In this document: positions 10,576 to 22,669 of the stretch, one piece after another
Layout of the letters: each line of letters opens with the position of its first letter
Position numbering within the stretch: position 1 is the stretch's first letter
Source: Sporothrix humicola
Taxonomy: Eukaryota; Ascomycota; Sordariomycetes; Ophiostomatales; Ophiostomataceae
Assembly (NCBI GenBank): GCA_021396245.1
Contig: WNYE01000004.1
Location: 496,001-560,000, forward strand
Direction: 5' to 3'
DNA length: 64,000 nt
Translations under genes and position numbers: made by a program
Notes under the pieces: generated by a model
What the model was told of the DNA's origin: nothing
Databases searched by the model: none
Seen by the model: only the letters and a program-made list of their open reading frames with translations

Positions 10576-13500
10576 ATGGAGATCGATTCTCCCATGGAAG
10601 ACGGCCCGCAGGGCCAGGCGCAACAGGCGCCCTCGTCGCCACAACAGCAACAGAGCTTCTCGGCGACAGGTGCGGCCGGCCAGCAATCTGCACAATCGGC
10701 GCAGGAACAATCGGCCAACCAGGCTGCTGGGGCCAACCATCTCAGCTTCAGAAGGTGAGGAACCATTCATGTCTTATGCCGTGACCATGTTCCCAAGGGG
10801 TTGGGTCGGTGAGCCGGTGTGCTCAACTGCCGGCGGGCCTTGCTGTGTGCGGAAGCGCTCTTTGGTTTTGGCTCTGCTATCGCACAGAGTCCTTGCATGT
10901 CTTGAGTGCCGAGCACTTTGTGAATGGGGAGGAGCCACATCTTGAAAATTGGATGAAACAAAATGCAGAGGGAGAATTGAGCAATTTGCTAACATCGTTT
11001 TTCTTTGCAGGCAACGAGCTTCAAGAGCATGTGAGGTTCGTATTTTCCGTTTCCGGTCTTTTCTTTTCCCCTATCTTTCTTTTGTTTTATCACACCCTCC
11101 CAATTCTGGACGTCATCACACTATTATATTACGGCTCGTCGCGTACCGGCGCCGTAGTTGTTGCACCTGCCCGCCTTGCCGCGTTGTTGGTCTATCACTA
11201 TCTACCAACCGAGCCGAGGCATCTCCAAACTACGCTCCTCTTTCAGCCTCATCCCCCAAAATCCGATACATCTCATTCGTTACCACAACCCTTCCAATGC
11301 CTAAGCACGCGCTCAACTTCCCCCCTGCCCCTCCTCCCCGGATCTCGGGATCGCCCTGCCCGCCTTGATTATATCGATCTCATGCAATTCGTCCACTTGG
11401 CATTACATCCCGTTTTGCTTTTGTGTGTTTGGCTATTTCCTAGAATAGAAGTTGATACTGACCGTTACTTGTGACAGACATGTCATGCGAGAAAGGTACG
11501 AATACGCAAATACCCTGCAGGACGTCATCAGGCCTCTTGTGCCTCCTCCAATTCCCTTCCGAGGCACGATTCAATTTAGATCTCGGACGGGCCCGTACGC
11601 AGATGGGGTTGAAACGCCCTATCTTGCCCCCCTTCGCCCGTCTCCATTGTCCCGTCCTAGATCGAGAATTGAATGACGCAAGTATCTTTGATATTGAACA
11701 AACTCCTAACACAAATTTCATCATATAGGTCAGATGCGATGCTGCCAGTCTCGGCATTCCTTGCACAAACTGCGTTGCGTTCAACATCGAGTGCCGTATC
11801 CCGGCCCCGAAACGCAAGAAGGCAGCTCCCCAGACGAGCTCATCGGCAGGAAGATCAACATCGAAGGATTCTGACAGGTACGAACTAGTTTTCCGTGTGG
11901 GCCATTCCTCTCCTAGGCCAGCCTCATTCTAACATCCCATTCAGCGAACGTGGCGACGCCACAGAAGACAAGTCTCCACGGTCAAATAGTGTTGCGGCAT
12001 CTAACACATCCGGAACAACACCAACCACCAACACCACCGTGAGCAACTTCCGCCCGCCAGCAATCTACCATACCGCCGAAGGCACGCCGTCCAGCGCAGT
12101 GACGGAGCTCCAGGCGAGACAGCAAGAGGCCGACAAGAGCACATACGTCAACATTCTTATGAAGCCTCGATTCACGAGGGCGCCCATCACCGAGGCCGGT
12201 CGTGTTGCTTATCTTGGAGAATCCAGCAACCTGACCCTCCTGGTCCACGACCAGGCTGGGTCCACAGATGTCGTCCACTACCCGCTGCCCGAGAACGTGC
12301 GCGGTTCGCGTGCACGTTTGACCGAGCTGGATAATGTCGAGATCGATATTCTGCACCAGCGTGGTGCATTCCTGCTCCCGCCTCGCGACCTGTGCGACGA
12401 GCTCATCGAAGCCTACTTCAAATGGGTCCATCCGATCGTCCCCGTGATCAACCGCACACGCTTCATGCGCCAATATCGCGACACAAACAACCCGCCCTCA
12501 CTTCTTCTGCTCCAGGCCGTCCTGCTGGCAGGCTCGCGTGTCTGCAAGAACCCGAAGCTTATGGATGCCAATGGCTCCACGACACCGGCTGCCCTGACTT
12601 TCTACAAGCGCGCAAAGGCCCTCTACGACGCCAATTACGAAGACGACCGCGTTACCATCGTGCAGTCGCTGCTTCTGATGGGCTGGTACTGGGAAGGCCC
12701 CGAGGATGTCACCAAGAACGTCTTCTACTGGAGCCGTGTCGCCACCATTGTGGCACAGGGCTCTGGTATGCACCGCAGCGTCGAAGATTCACAGCTGAGC
12801 ACAACCGACAAGCGCTTGTGGAAGCGTATTTGGTGGACACTCTTTACTCGTGACCGCTCGGTCGCCGTTGCCCTTGGCCGCCCTGTGCACATCAACCTGG
12901 AAGATTCCGACGTCGAGATGCTCGTTGAGGAAGACTTCAACGAGGACGAACCAGATCAGCCCAGCGAATATAAGCCGGAGCCCCTTCAAGTCCACTTCTT
13001 CATGCAGTATGTCAAGCTGTGTGAGATCATGGGCCTGGTGCTGTCTCAGCAATACTCCGTCGCCTCCAAGGGCCGTCAGAAGAGCCCTATGGATCTAGCT
13101 CACAGTGACATGGCCCTTGCCGACTGGCTGCAGAACTGCCCGCCGATTGTGTGCTGGAACGCTGCCAGCCGCAACTTCTGGTCCGGCCTCCTGTTCGCCA
13201 CATACTACACCACGCTCTGTCTCCTGCACCGTGCCTACATGCCTCCAGGGTCCTCAAGCCGCTTTGGCGATGAATCGGCCATGTACCCATCTCGAACCAT
13301 TGCATTCCAGGCGGCAAACAACATCTCGGCCATTATCGACTACATGAACACGTCCGAGCAGCTGCGGTTCTGCCCTGCCTTTATTGTCTACAGTCTTTTC
13401 TCGGCACTCATCATGCATGTCTACCAGATGCGGTCGCCGATTCCTTCGATCCAGCTCGTCACGCAAGACAACCTACAGATCTGCATGAACGGCCTGAGAG

Positions 13501-14689
13501 AGGTGTCCAAAGTGTGGCTGGTTGGCAAGATGGTCTATGCTCTGTTTGAGTCCATCTTGGGCAACAGAACGTACGAGGACCGCCTCAGACGAGCTGCCGG
13601 CCAGAGACACCACAAGATGCAACAGTCGTTTACTGGCCTCGAGCAGCACGCTGCCGCCCAGCAGCATGCCCAACAGCAAGCCCATAGACAGGTGCAGCAA
13701 CAGCAACACCAACAACAGCAAGCTCAACAACAACAGCAAGCCCAGCAACAGCAGCAGTTTGACTTTTCCAAGCGCAAGTACGACGACATGGCCATTGACT
13801 TTGGCGTCAGCACGCCGCAGCCGCAGGAGTCCTACGAACGCTCGCGGCCACAGACACCCAGTATCACGGCAGCTAAGGTGGAGCCAGGAACGGGTGCGAC
13901 CATGCCGCCGCCGCCATCAATCACATCGCCGCCGACAAGACAAGCGGGAGACACGTTTATGGGTGGCAACGGACAGTCCAACGCAGCCGGCGGCAATGGT
14001 GGTGGTAATGGTGGTGGTGGTACGGCTAGCCGCCCGCAAACCCGCCCGCACACGCCTTTCAACCCATCATACTCGGTCCCGACGACACCGCCCGACCTGT
14101 ACCTGGTGACCCGCAACTCGCCCATCCTGTCGCAGTCCGTCTGGGAGAACTTCCAGCCCGATCAGCTGTTCCCCGACGGCACCGGCTTCTCGACCATGTT
14201 CCCGCCAACCATGTCACCCGGTGGCACGACACAGACGCTGGATCCAAACATGATCAACTCGGGCATGCCGCCCCAGCAGAGCCCCTTTGGCCAGCACGTC
14301 ACGCCCGTCGCCCCCGGCGCCGACGGCAGCAACAATGTCAACGCGAGCCCCATGCAGAACCCGAGCATGCTGGCACCCGGCATGCCCGGTTTCCAGCAGG
14401 GCAGCGGCAGCCAGCAGCAGCAGCAGGGAGCCAACGGCAACGGCATGTGGAACACCAAGATGGACGGCACCGTAATGCCGGACGGCCAGAGCCCCGACAG
14501 CTGGAGCACTGGCTCTGTTGGCGGGCAGCCCGTGCCATCGACGCTCAACGTCGAGGATTGGTATGTTTGCATTTCCTGTCTTGTTGTCTAATATTTCAGT
14601 TTACTAACCGCTCTTTGTTTAGGTTCCAATTCTTTGGTATCAACGGTGATGCCAGCACGATGAACCTCGACCTTTCGTCTCTTACTTAA
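10576..14689 (+). CDS. farA: Zn(II)2Cys6 transcription factor, FarA/CTF1-alpha type (fatty-acid and cutinase gene activator)
   Basis: Six exons: 10576-10754, 11011-11035, 11478-11495, 11729-11877, 11945-14560, 14623-14689; 1017 residues. Splicing assembles RASRACETCHARKVRCD, giving Cys67, 70, 77, 86, 89 and 96, a perfect CX2CX6CX8CX2CX6C cluster followed by the basic linker PAPKRKK. Exon 3 is only 18 nt (TCHARK). The fungal-specific TF domain lies at about 276-610 (ELIEAYFKWVHPIVPVINR, then RLWKRIWWTLFTRDR). A Gln-rich tract is at about 690-730, and a Pro/Ser/Gly-rich tail ends in EDWFQFFGING. FarA in Aspergillus and CTF1-alpha in Fusarium bind CCTCGG-type sites and switch on beta-oxidation, peroxisomal and cutinase genes in response to fatty acids. 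The wording of the cluster (ACETCHARKVRCDAASLG) and the following domain match that family. FarB is the close alternative, but it is shorter. Introns 1-3 (256, 442, 233 bp) are unusually long here. Confidence 0.88.
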
Positions 14690-15406
14690 CGCAGAGGTCG
14701 ATTTTGATGCAAGTCGGTTACCGGCAAAACAATATTTTTTGGTGTTTGTTGGATTATACCTATGAGAAGGTTTTTTTGGTTTTATGTTCAGCTGTCGAAG
14801 GGAAGGAAATTTTCGGAGAGTAGTTTCTTATTGGGTAATGCTTGATGGACTGGATACAGAGCGCAGGATAGGGGAGTTTTTTATATATTCTAGTTTGCTT
14901 GTTTTTGATTCATCTTTGGTTATTGTTCGGGTGATACTGTTACTCTCTTCTTTTTTTTTTCAAAAATCGGTATAATGAGACATATTTATGAAGGACATGC
15001 AAAAGAGCAAAAGAAAGAAAGAGAATTTGCGTCGTAAAGAGTTATAGACTTTTTTTTCTTTTTGAAATAAAATAATTTCAAAAAGCCAACGTTTATTGCG
15101 TTATTTGCAAAATTAATATATATATAAAAAACATAAGTGTACCATGAGATCGATCAGATGCCATTAAAACGTTTATTAAAATAACCAAGTAAAATAAGGA
15201 AGGGTATGTGATATCAGTACCCGCCAATGAAAAAACAAAACCAAAAAGGACAATGCTAAATGCTAGAAAGCTAGATACAACTGGTGTATTCGGCTGATCT
15301 CTGTTTCATGTATGCAAAATATGCCAAAAAATATGCCTCCCATTATCCAAAAAAAACCATCTACTACCATCTTATCGTTTCTCATATGTCTGATATTTCG
15401 CTGGCT
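14690..15406. other. Convergent 3' intergenic region
   Basis: AT-rich spacer between the convergent FarA-like and AVL9 genes, with AATAAA-like words and a TATATATATAAAA run near 15116-15130. It should hold both polyadenylation regions. No gene seen. Confidence 0.65.
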
Positions 15407-18400
15407 TTACGGCAGGAGCATCACCTTGGAGCCGACAGACCGCGATGGGGCATGCTTAGAAGCAGGCTGCTCCTTCTCCTCGGCCTTCTCCTCCTCCTTT
15501 TCCTCGGGCTTCTCGTTCAAGGACACTTCCTCAAGCGCCTCGGGCTGAGTTTCTTTTGGCGGCTCGGGCAGCTGCGGGCTGGTGTCCTTGGGCTCAGTAT
15601 CGCTGCTGGTACCGTTGGTCTGGGTTACATCGGCCATCGAGTCGTCGGGTGAAGAAAACAGCACTTCTCTTGGTGCCGGCGTGGGATCCTTGGGCGGGAG
15701 GTCCTTGGGCGGTGGCCGGATGGGCCGCTCCTCGTCGAGGTTGCGGATGACCATGTCTGGCGGGAAATCGTTGAGCCCATCGTTGCCGCCCATGATGGAA
15801 CGACCAGAGGTGAATGTGGCGGGCGTTTGCACAGAGGGTGTGGCTGGTGTGGCGGGCAGTAGCTTGTCGTTTGTCTCGCTCGTGCCGGTCATAAAGGACG
15901 AGATGGACATACGCAGGCCGCGTTCCGACGAGGCGTCCGAGGTTGTGCTGCTCATCGTGTTGCGGTTACCGCGGCGGCCGCTGCCCAACAAGCTCCAGGT
16001 GCTGCTTCCATTGTTTCCGCCAACCGAAGGAGAGTTCATGCCGCTGTTGATGCTGCCGTTATTATTGTTCGCAGTGCTTCCGTTGCTCGTCGTGCTGGGT
16101 GCCCCTGACGACCGGCCCCAGTTGCTGTTTTTGCGTTTCTCGCTGGCCCACGAAGTCCAGCTGCTCACATAGGCGGTTGCCCGCGCACCTGCTGACTGGA
16201 CGGTCTGCTGGGCTTTGGACAGGTCGACGCCACCTACACCCAGTCCATTTTTGGCCTCGCCGTTGGAGTGGATGCTGCCGTTGATGCTGTGCTGGTCACC
16301 GTTGCCGTTCGTCTGTGCCGCCTTATCGGCCTCTTGTGCCTTCCGGGCATCTTCTGCACGTCTACGCTGTGATTCGCGCAGGGTCTCCATGTCCGCGTAC
16401 AGCTTGTTGAAGAGGGTCGATGCCTTCTCACGACCGGCGGCGATGTTGCGCCCCAGCACCTCACGACCCTGGGCAAAGCGTTCATCGAGGTGAAGATCTT
16501 GCACTTGCTGGGCGATGCGGCGCTGAACGTCCTCAATGGACAGTCCACCTGCACAGGGGTGCTTTGGCTCAGTGAATTCGAAAATATGTGTATCCGTGTT
16601 GGCATTCCAAAGCTTGTAGTTTTCAGTCTGGGACCAGTATTCGACAAACTCGACACCAAAGTCTGTGGAAGGGTCGCCCTCAATGTGTGGCAAAGGCGGT
16701 GCAGGGACGCGACCTGTCCGGCTGTTGACAGTCGTTGTGTAGTTGTGGTACTTGACAGAGGAGATTAGAGATAGCAGGTACTCTTCAAATTGAAGGCGGA
16801 TAAACTCTTCACTGCCGACGAAACCCATGTTCTTGGGCCGTCCTGGGTTGGCATCATCCCAGGAATCGTTAACCTCCTGTGTGATAAAGTCAATCCAGCG
16901 ACGATCGGATGCGGACAGTTGTAGAGCAGCACGGAGCGAAGCTGATGTGATGTTGACTGTCTTGTCGTCGAGGTTGATAAGGATATCGGAGTAGCGGTCA
17001 CGTTGTTGCAGGAGAAGCGAGTTTGTGCTGCCGACGACGTAAGACTTGGTGCCAACGTCGGCCAGCAGATCAAGCTGCTGAAGAGGTGTATATGGGCCGA
17101 ATAAGCTTCCCTAGGGAACCATACACGTTAGTCAAGGGCCCTCGCGGGTATGATATAATCGAGGAGTGATGCGGCTTACCTTTCCAAAGATCTGGAGTGG
17201 GAGACCCATGTAGGTCAAAAGGGAGCTGCGGTCACTCGTCCGGAGTGTTGTTGGCTTCTTGAGCTTCTCAGAGTAGCTGTTTAGCTCGGGACCAGCACAA
17301 TCTTGAAGGTTTCGCAGCAGGCCAGGGATCAGAGAAACGAGAGAGAATTGCATCATGCAAAGGTGTTCGCAGCGGGAGCCGAAGAAGAGCATCTAGAAGG
17401 GTCAGAGTAAGTACAAAGCCAGCGTCGTATGGATTGTAGGAGCTTACCTTGGGCTGGAGAAGACAGCACTTGAGCAAAACAAGGGTCTGCCACCGAAACT
17501 CGTGGACCAGCTCACGCAGACTCATGCCGAGATACTGGTCCCGATCCTCCTCGTCGCTCGGGAGCCGCGGTGACCGGCCACCGCTTCCACTGTTGTTCAG
17601 GCCACCACCGCCCAGTGCGCCACGGGCCTTTTCTTCGGCCAGTGCCTCTTGGAAGCGCCGCAGAATGTCCACATCAGTGAACTCGCGCTGGTCAAACCAG
17701 GCCTTGGTGACGATGCTCAAACGCTCCTTGAGCATGCCAAAGAACTGGGGGCTGTCGGCGATGACGACGACAGCCTTTTGTACGGTTGAGCGGGTGACCT
17801 CGGCAGGGCGGTTGCGAAGCTGGGAAGCATCGATCTGGCGAGTACAGGCGATGCCAAAGAGGGAGGTTGCTGGCGTGCCGGGACCGGCAGGGGTGTCGGC
17901 CGTGGCGGGCTTGAGGAGAGTAAAGTACGAGAAGTCTTCGGTCGACGCATGGGCGCCGTCGCTGAGGGCCATGAACGGCAGCAGGGGCCAGTCGTACTGA
18001 ACAGCCGGGTCCTCTGCCGACAGGGGCACCCCGAACCACATCTCGACCTCGGGGCCGCGGGCATGGTGGAAGTCGACGACGCAGAGCAGCGGTGTGAAAC
18101 CCGGTGCCAGCGATGCGGGCGATCGTGGTGCGGCAGAGACGCTCGGGGTCAGGGGCGGTAGGTAGGCGCTGGGAGCTGCGGCGCTGGTCGTGTCAATTGG
18201 TTGCAGATGTGTTGACGATGTCGAAGCTGGTGCTGGAGCTGGTGCTGGCTCTGGTGTGGATGTTGCTGTTGTTGTTTTAGGAGCTGGAGCTGCTGGGGTC
18301 TCTGCAGCTTCTGATGCCTCAGCAGTCACAGAAGCAGCCGCAGCAGCGGGCGTATCGGCCACAGCATCGACGCCGGATCCAGCATCTTCAGCATGGCCGT

Positions 18401-18437
18401 CCACCTCTTGTGGTATTGGTGTTGTTGTTGTGTCCAT
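15407..18437 (-). CDS. avl9: Late secretory pathway protein AVL9 (DENN superfamily)
   Basis: Three exons, complement(15407..17110, 17180..17392, 17448..18437), 968 residues; introns of 69 and 55 bp. Residues 1-110 are a low-complexity Ala/Thr/Pro leader. The AVL9 domain begins at about 114 with the conserved LLCVVDFHHARGPEVE, continues through FSYFTL, SLFGIACTRQI, KAVVVI and LLKCCLLQPKMLFFGS, and ends near 560 with the SEEFIRLQFEEYLLSL block. The last 400 residues are disordered: Ser/Asn-rich, then a Glu/Lys-rich patch. Yeast Avl9 acts in exocytic transport from the Golgi and in cell polarity; the family is related to DENN-type Rab exchange factors. The fungal proteins commonly carry long variable tails. 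Start chosen as the first ATG of the open frame; a later start would keep the domain. Confidence 0.9.
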
Positions 18438-21116
18438 TCTGTGTATGTCCTAGCCCCAGAGCGACGCCCTCTTGTTGTTCCGCGATATGGCCCCCTGAGA
18501 ATGTCGATACGTTCGGCGAAGAGGGTATAGCCTAGGTACCGGGTGTGGCTTGGTCTAATGTTGTAGTATCGTCCCGTGAAGTCGTAGGCTCGGGTGGCGG
18601 TCCAAGTCAATGGGAGGGAGTGCCGATGCCGATTCAGGGGAAACGGCCCGGGCGACTGACGAATTGGGCTAACGTATTGCTATCCCGTAGTTCGCTTTAT
18701 CGAGATAAAGGGGGAAGGAGTCGAGGTCGCCCGTTTTTCGTCGGAGGGTTCGATAATTCGAAAGTCGAATTCGTCGAAAGAGAGGAAAGGAGACGCGTCG
18801 AAGATCGAAGATGGAGAGAGATCGTAGTAGGTTGAGAAAAAAAGAGGGGAGGGAAAGAGGAAAAAAGTGGGAGCTGATGTCGTACGCCCGTATCCTGATT
18901 GCTGGGCCCCCGATGCGACGTGGTGTCGTCCGAGAGGGTGGAATTAGAGGGAGAGAAAAAAAAGTACGATACCTCCCGAGGGGAAGTGAACGAGGTAAAC
19001 AAGATGCTGAAAAGAAGGCAAATCAAACTCGCAAGAACGAAATAGGGGTAAGAAGACAAAAAGTCGCAAGAGATGGAAGGAAGCACAAACACTCGAGAAC
19101 CGAAAAGGCGGTGTTGAGTTGTTCGTACCTTCCATGTCTTGCTGGCTTGATCTTTGTTACCTTTACAGCAGGCGCGTTCCATAAAATACGGTTTTAGACT
19201 GTTACGGCTTCTCACCACGGGGGGAAAGAACCGTCTCACGCCTGGCTTCCTTCTTCACGGCTTTTCTTTTGGAGAGAGCCACCACAACTGCCCTATGGGA
19301 ATTTACTTAGCGTGCCATATCCCCGAGCCCCTGTCGCTCCTTCTTTCCCATGTTTGCCTCTGATGGGCACAATTCTAGCACCTGGCATGCGCTAAAAGTT
19401 GATGGCATTTGGCACTTTTTGACTAGCGCTGTCTTGTTGACGAGCGATGTTGACAGTGGCATCTGTCAACAAGTCTCACAGTTGCACGATACTGCCACTA
19501 GACAAAATATAACACATATAAAACATATAACCATAATAGCAACCATATAAAGCTTTTGGGGCCATGTCCAGACATATAAGGGGGGCAATTATCAAGCTTT
19601 TGCAGGCAGGAGGGTCTTCCGGCGTAAGATCGGCATTGCCGTTTTGTGAGAAAATAAAGAGAGAACAGACTCAAAGGCAAAGGAACATAAAAGATCGTTC
19701 GACCAACGATGGGAAAAATACGCATTTAGCAAAAATGGGAAAGAGAAGGACGACGATGGGAAAAAGGGGTAGGCAAAAAAAGATCAGATGAAGATCCTGT
19801 ACCAAAGAATAGGAAGACATGTTGAAGAGGAAAGTAAGGAAAAGAGAGAAATGCTTGTCTGACTCCGTGACTGTCTGGCTTGTGAAGGAGACAGGTTTGA
19901 TGCCAAGACGGCATTGTCTGAAGAGTGAAGGAGACTGGGGGAGACAGGAGGGGGCTACGACGTGGTGTGAATGGCCAGCAAAAACGTCTGTATGTATTTT
20001 CAAGACAAATTATGACAATAGAAATCGAACCGATCATACAATGGCATCGTCGAATTATCGAGGAATCGGAGTCGGAGAACACATCAGAAAAAAGAGAAGA
20101 AAAAAGAAAGAAGAGTTCGCTGGCGGCACATGCAGCGCACGTACGCCCATGCAGCCACTACATATGCACCATGGGATGAAAGATGATATAAGTAGCGGCA
20201 TATGAGAGGCGTTGACTGCACAGAAAGTCCATCTTACACAAAAAGTGCCAGCGTGTCTTGCATATGTATCTGTCCGCCATCCTTCCTTCGATAAAGAGAA
20301 TTAATGTGAGTTTATGGGCGCACTAATACCGCAACCACCACGATATTGAGGGAAAGAAGAGGCGAATAAACAATTGTTGATGTGAGTGAACACAGCAGCC
20401 GAGGAGAACAGGTGATTAAGTATTATGTAGAGCGCATGATGTTAGTTGTTTGGTGACATCTTCAGGATCTTTGAGTCTTTATATTAACTTTGAATTGTGA
20501 TTGCTCCTTTACCGAAAAGATGTATAAACAGAAAAGGAAAAGTAGAGTAAAAACGAGATAAAGCAGACAACAAGCTGTTCTAGCCCCAATGTCCAAGAAA
20601 CGCAAAAAAGGCACAAATAGTATATAGATATAAAGAAGAAAGGAGACGATGAAAAAATAGAAAGTCATAAACAATTGCTCGCATTACACTGGCATTACTC
20701 CATCCAGCTCTTTCGTGGTGCCACATCATGTTGGCCCTTGTGGTGAATTTCCGTTGTCTCCATCCATATCATCTTCCGCCGGACACTTTTCCCTGTGCCA
20801 CAAATCGCCATCTTGATCGTCCTTTTGTTTCTCTTTTTTTCTTTTTCCTGTTGATATTTTCCTCTCTTGAAGTATTCCAGGCCATTTCCATGAACCGTAG
20901 GCACAGCGGTGTACAAAATCATAACCACGTGGAAAACAAAAGTCCCTTCAACAAAAACCGGCACCTACGTAGTCGGTCTGTACGTATTTCAAAAGGTGGT
21001 CTTCGGGGTGATCCGCTGTGCAATTCCAATGCATCGCAACGACAAATAAGGGAGCGGAAGAGCAAAAAAGTCGAAAGGGATCCGGAGAATGATATACACA
21101 CGCGCCACAATTAGAT
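18438..21116. other. 2.7-kb intergenic region between hog1 3' end and avl9 5' end
   Basis: The avl9 upstream part (18438-19250) is purine-rich on the + strand, i.e. a pyrimidine-rich leader for the - strand gene, producing open but low-complexity frames. The rest is AT-richer and should contain the 3' end of hog1. No conserved ORF or RNA gene recognised. Confidence 0.55.
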
Positions 21117-22669
21117 TTATTGGGCAGTGACGTACTGGCCCTCGACGGGCGGGACCGACGTGTCAGGCTCCACGTTATGGTAGTCGAGAATCTCCGAGTA
21201 CATCATAATCTTCCACGTGTCGACGGGCAGGTCGGCATCGTTGAAGCTCCAGTCGAACTTCTCTTCCGCGACGGGCTCGTCGGTGGGGTCGTGGTAGGGA
21301 GCCAGGTACTCGTGGGCGAGGGCCTCGGTGGCCGTTATTCTCTTCTTGGGGTCAAACACCAGCATCCGCTCAAGCAGATCGATGGCTGTGGCACGTTAGT
21401 ATCAATATTGACTTCTAAAGGGGGGGCAGAGTGGCTTACCCGAATCGTCGGCGTTGGTAAACTTGTTGCGGAGGGGCAGGCGTTCCCGCTTCGGCAGAGA
21501 CTTGACAAACCGCAACGTATTCTCGCTAGCAATCGTGTTGATGACATCGTCTGGCGGGGTGCCGAGGAGCTCCGTGATGATGGAGAACTGGTTGACGTGG
21601 TCCTTGCCGGGGAACAAGGGCTTGCCCTCGAGCATCTCGGCGAAGATGCAGCCTGCGCTCCAGATGTCGACCTCGACGTCGTACTTTTGCCAGGTGAGCA
21701 TAATTTCGGGGGCTCTGTAGTAGCGTGTTGAGACGTAGCCGGTCATCTGGGGGTCCTGGATACGGGCCAGGCCGAAATCGCAAATCTTGAGGTCGCAGTT
21801 CTCGTTCACCAGGATGTTGCTGGGCTTGAGGTCACGGTGGACAACGCCGGCAGAGTGGACGTATTTCAGGCCGCGCTAAAATCAAGGGTTAGCATTGGGA
21901 GCTGATTGTTACGGAGGCAATCCAGGGAGACATACCATGATCTGGTAGAGGAAGTACTGGATGAACTGCTTTTCCAGTGGCCGTGAGGTAAGCAGCCGGT
22001 GCAAATCTGTGCCAAGGAGCTCCGTCACGAAGTAGCTGTGCACGGAGAGTTAGCAATTGCCGGCGAAAGCACTATGAAAAGAGTCGAATACGTACATGTC
22101 CTCGAGGGGGGAGATGAAGATGTCGGAGAGCGAGATGACGTTCTCATGCCGTAAGTGCTTGAGCAGCTTAAGCTCACGGTACGTCCGCTTGGCAAGGACG
22201 GGTGTGCTGAAGGGCTTCATAATCTTCTTGATGGCGACATTTTGGTTCGTGAGCTGATCGCGGGCAGAGCTATTGGAGAGGGAGGGTCACACAGGTCAGC
22301 AAAACTGCTCAAAAGAAGAGACGGGAGGGGCAGGTGGATGGCTGGCGATTGGTGACAATTGATGCCGTGATGCCGGTTTTCGACAAATTACGATAACTCG
22401 GAAATCGGGAATGGGTTAAGAAACCTACCAGACAAGACCAAAAGCGCCCATGCCAACAGGTTGGAGATCAGAGTATCTAGAAAAGTGCGAATGTTAGCCA
22501 ACTGTAACGATGGAGAGAGGACTGCCCCCAAACGGGCAAAACGTGCGCACAGAGCACACAAAGTGCGCATCGGCAGAGGAAGCACAAATGACGGGAATGG
22601 GCGCAATTCCTACCTTGACGTGATCTCGAACGTCGTTCCGAATATCTGGGTGCGAATAAACTCGGCCAT
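21117..22669 (-). CDS. hog1: Stress-activated MAP kinase HOG1 (SakA/OS-2 orthologue)
   Basis: Six exons, complement(21117..21385, 21440..21875, 21936..22035, 22096..22269, 22429..22476, 22614..22669); 360 residues, the usual HOG1 length. The N-terminus [17 protein letters not shown] is the standard fungal Hog1 start. Visible kinase motifs: glycine loop [14 protein letters not shown] with the ATP lysine, HRDLKPSN (139-146), DFG (159-161), and the activation loop [14 protein letters not shown] with the dual phosphorylation site Thr171/Tyr173. The TGY lip is diagnostic of the p38/Hog1 class, as opposed to TEY MAP kinases. The common-docking region follows in the C-terminal part ([16 protein letters not shown]). 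Hog1 carries osmotic, oxidative and phenylpyrrole-fungicide signals to transcription factors and metabolic enzymes, moving between cytoplasm and nucleus. All five introns have GTRNG donors and YAG acceptors. Confidence 0.97.
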
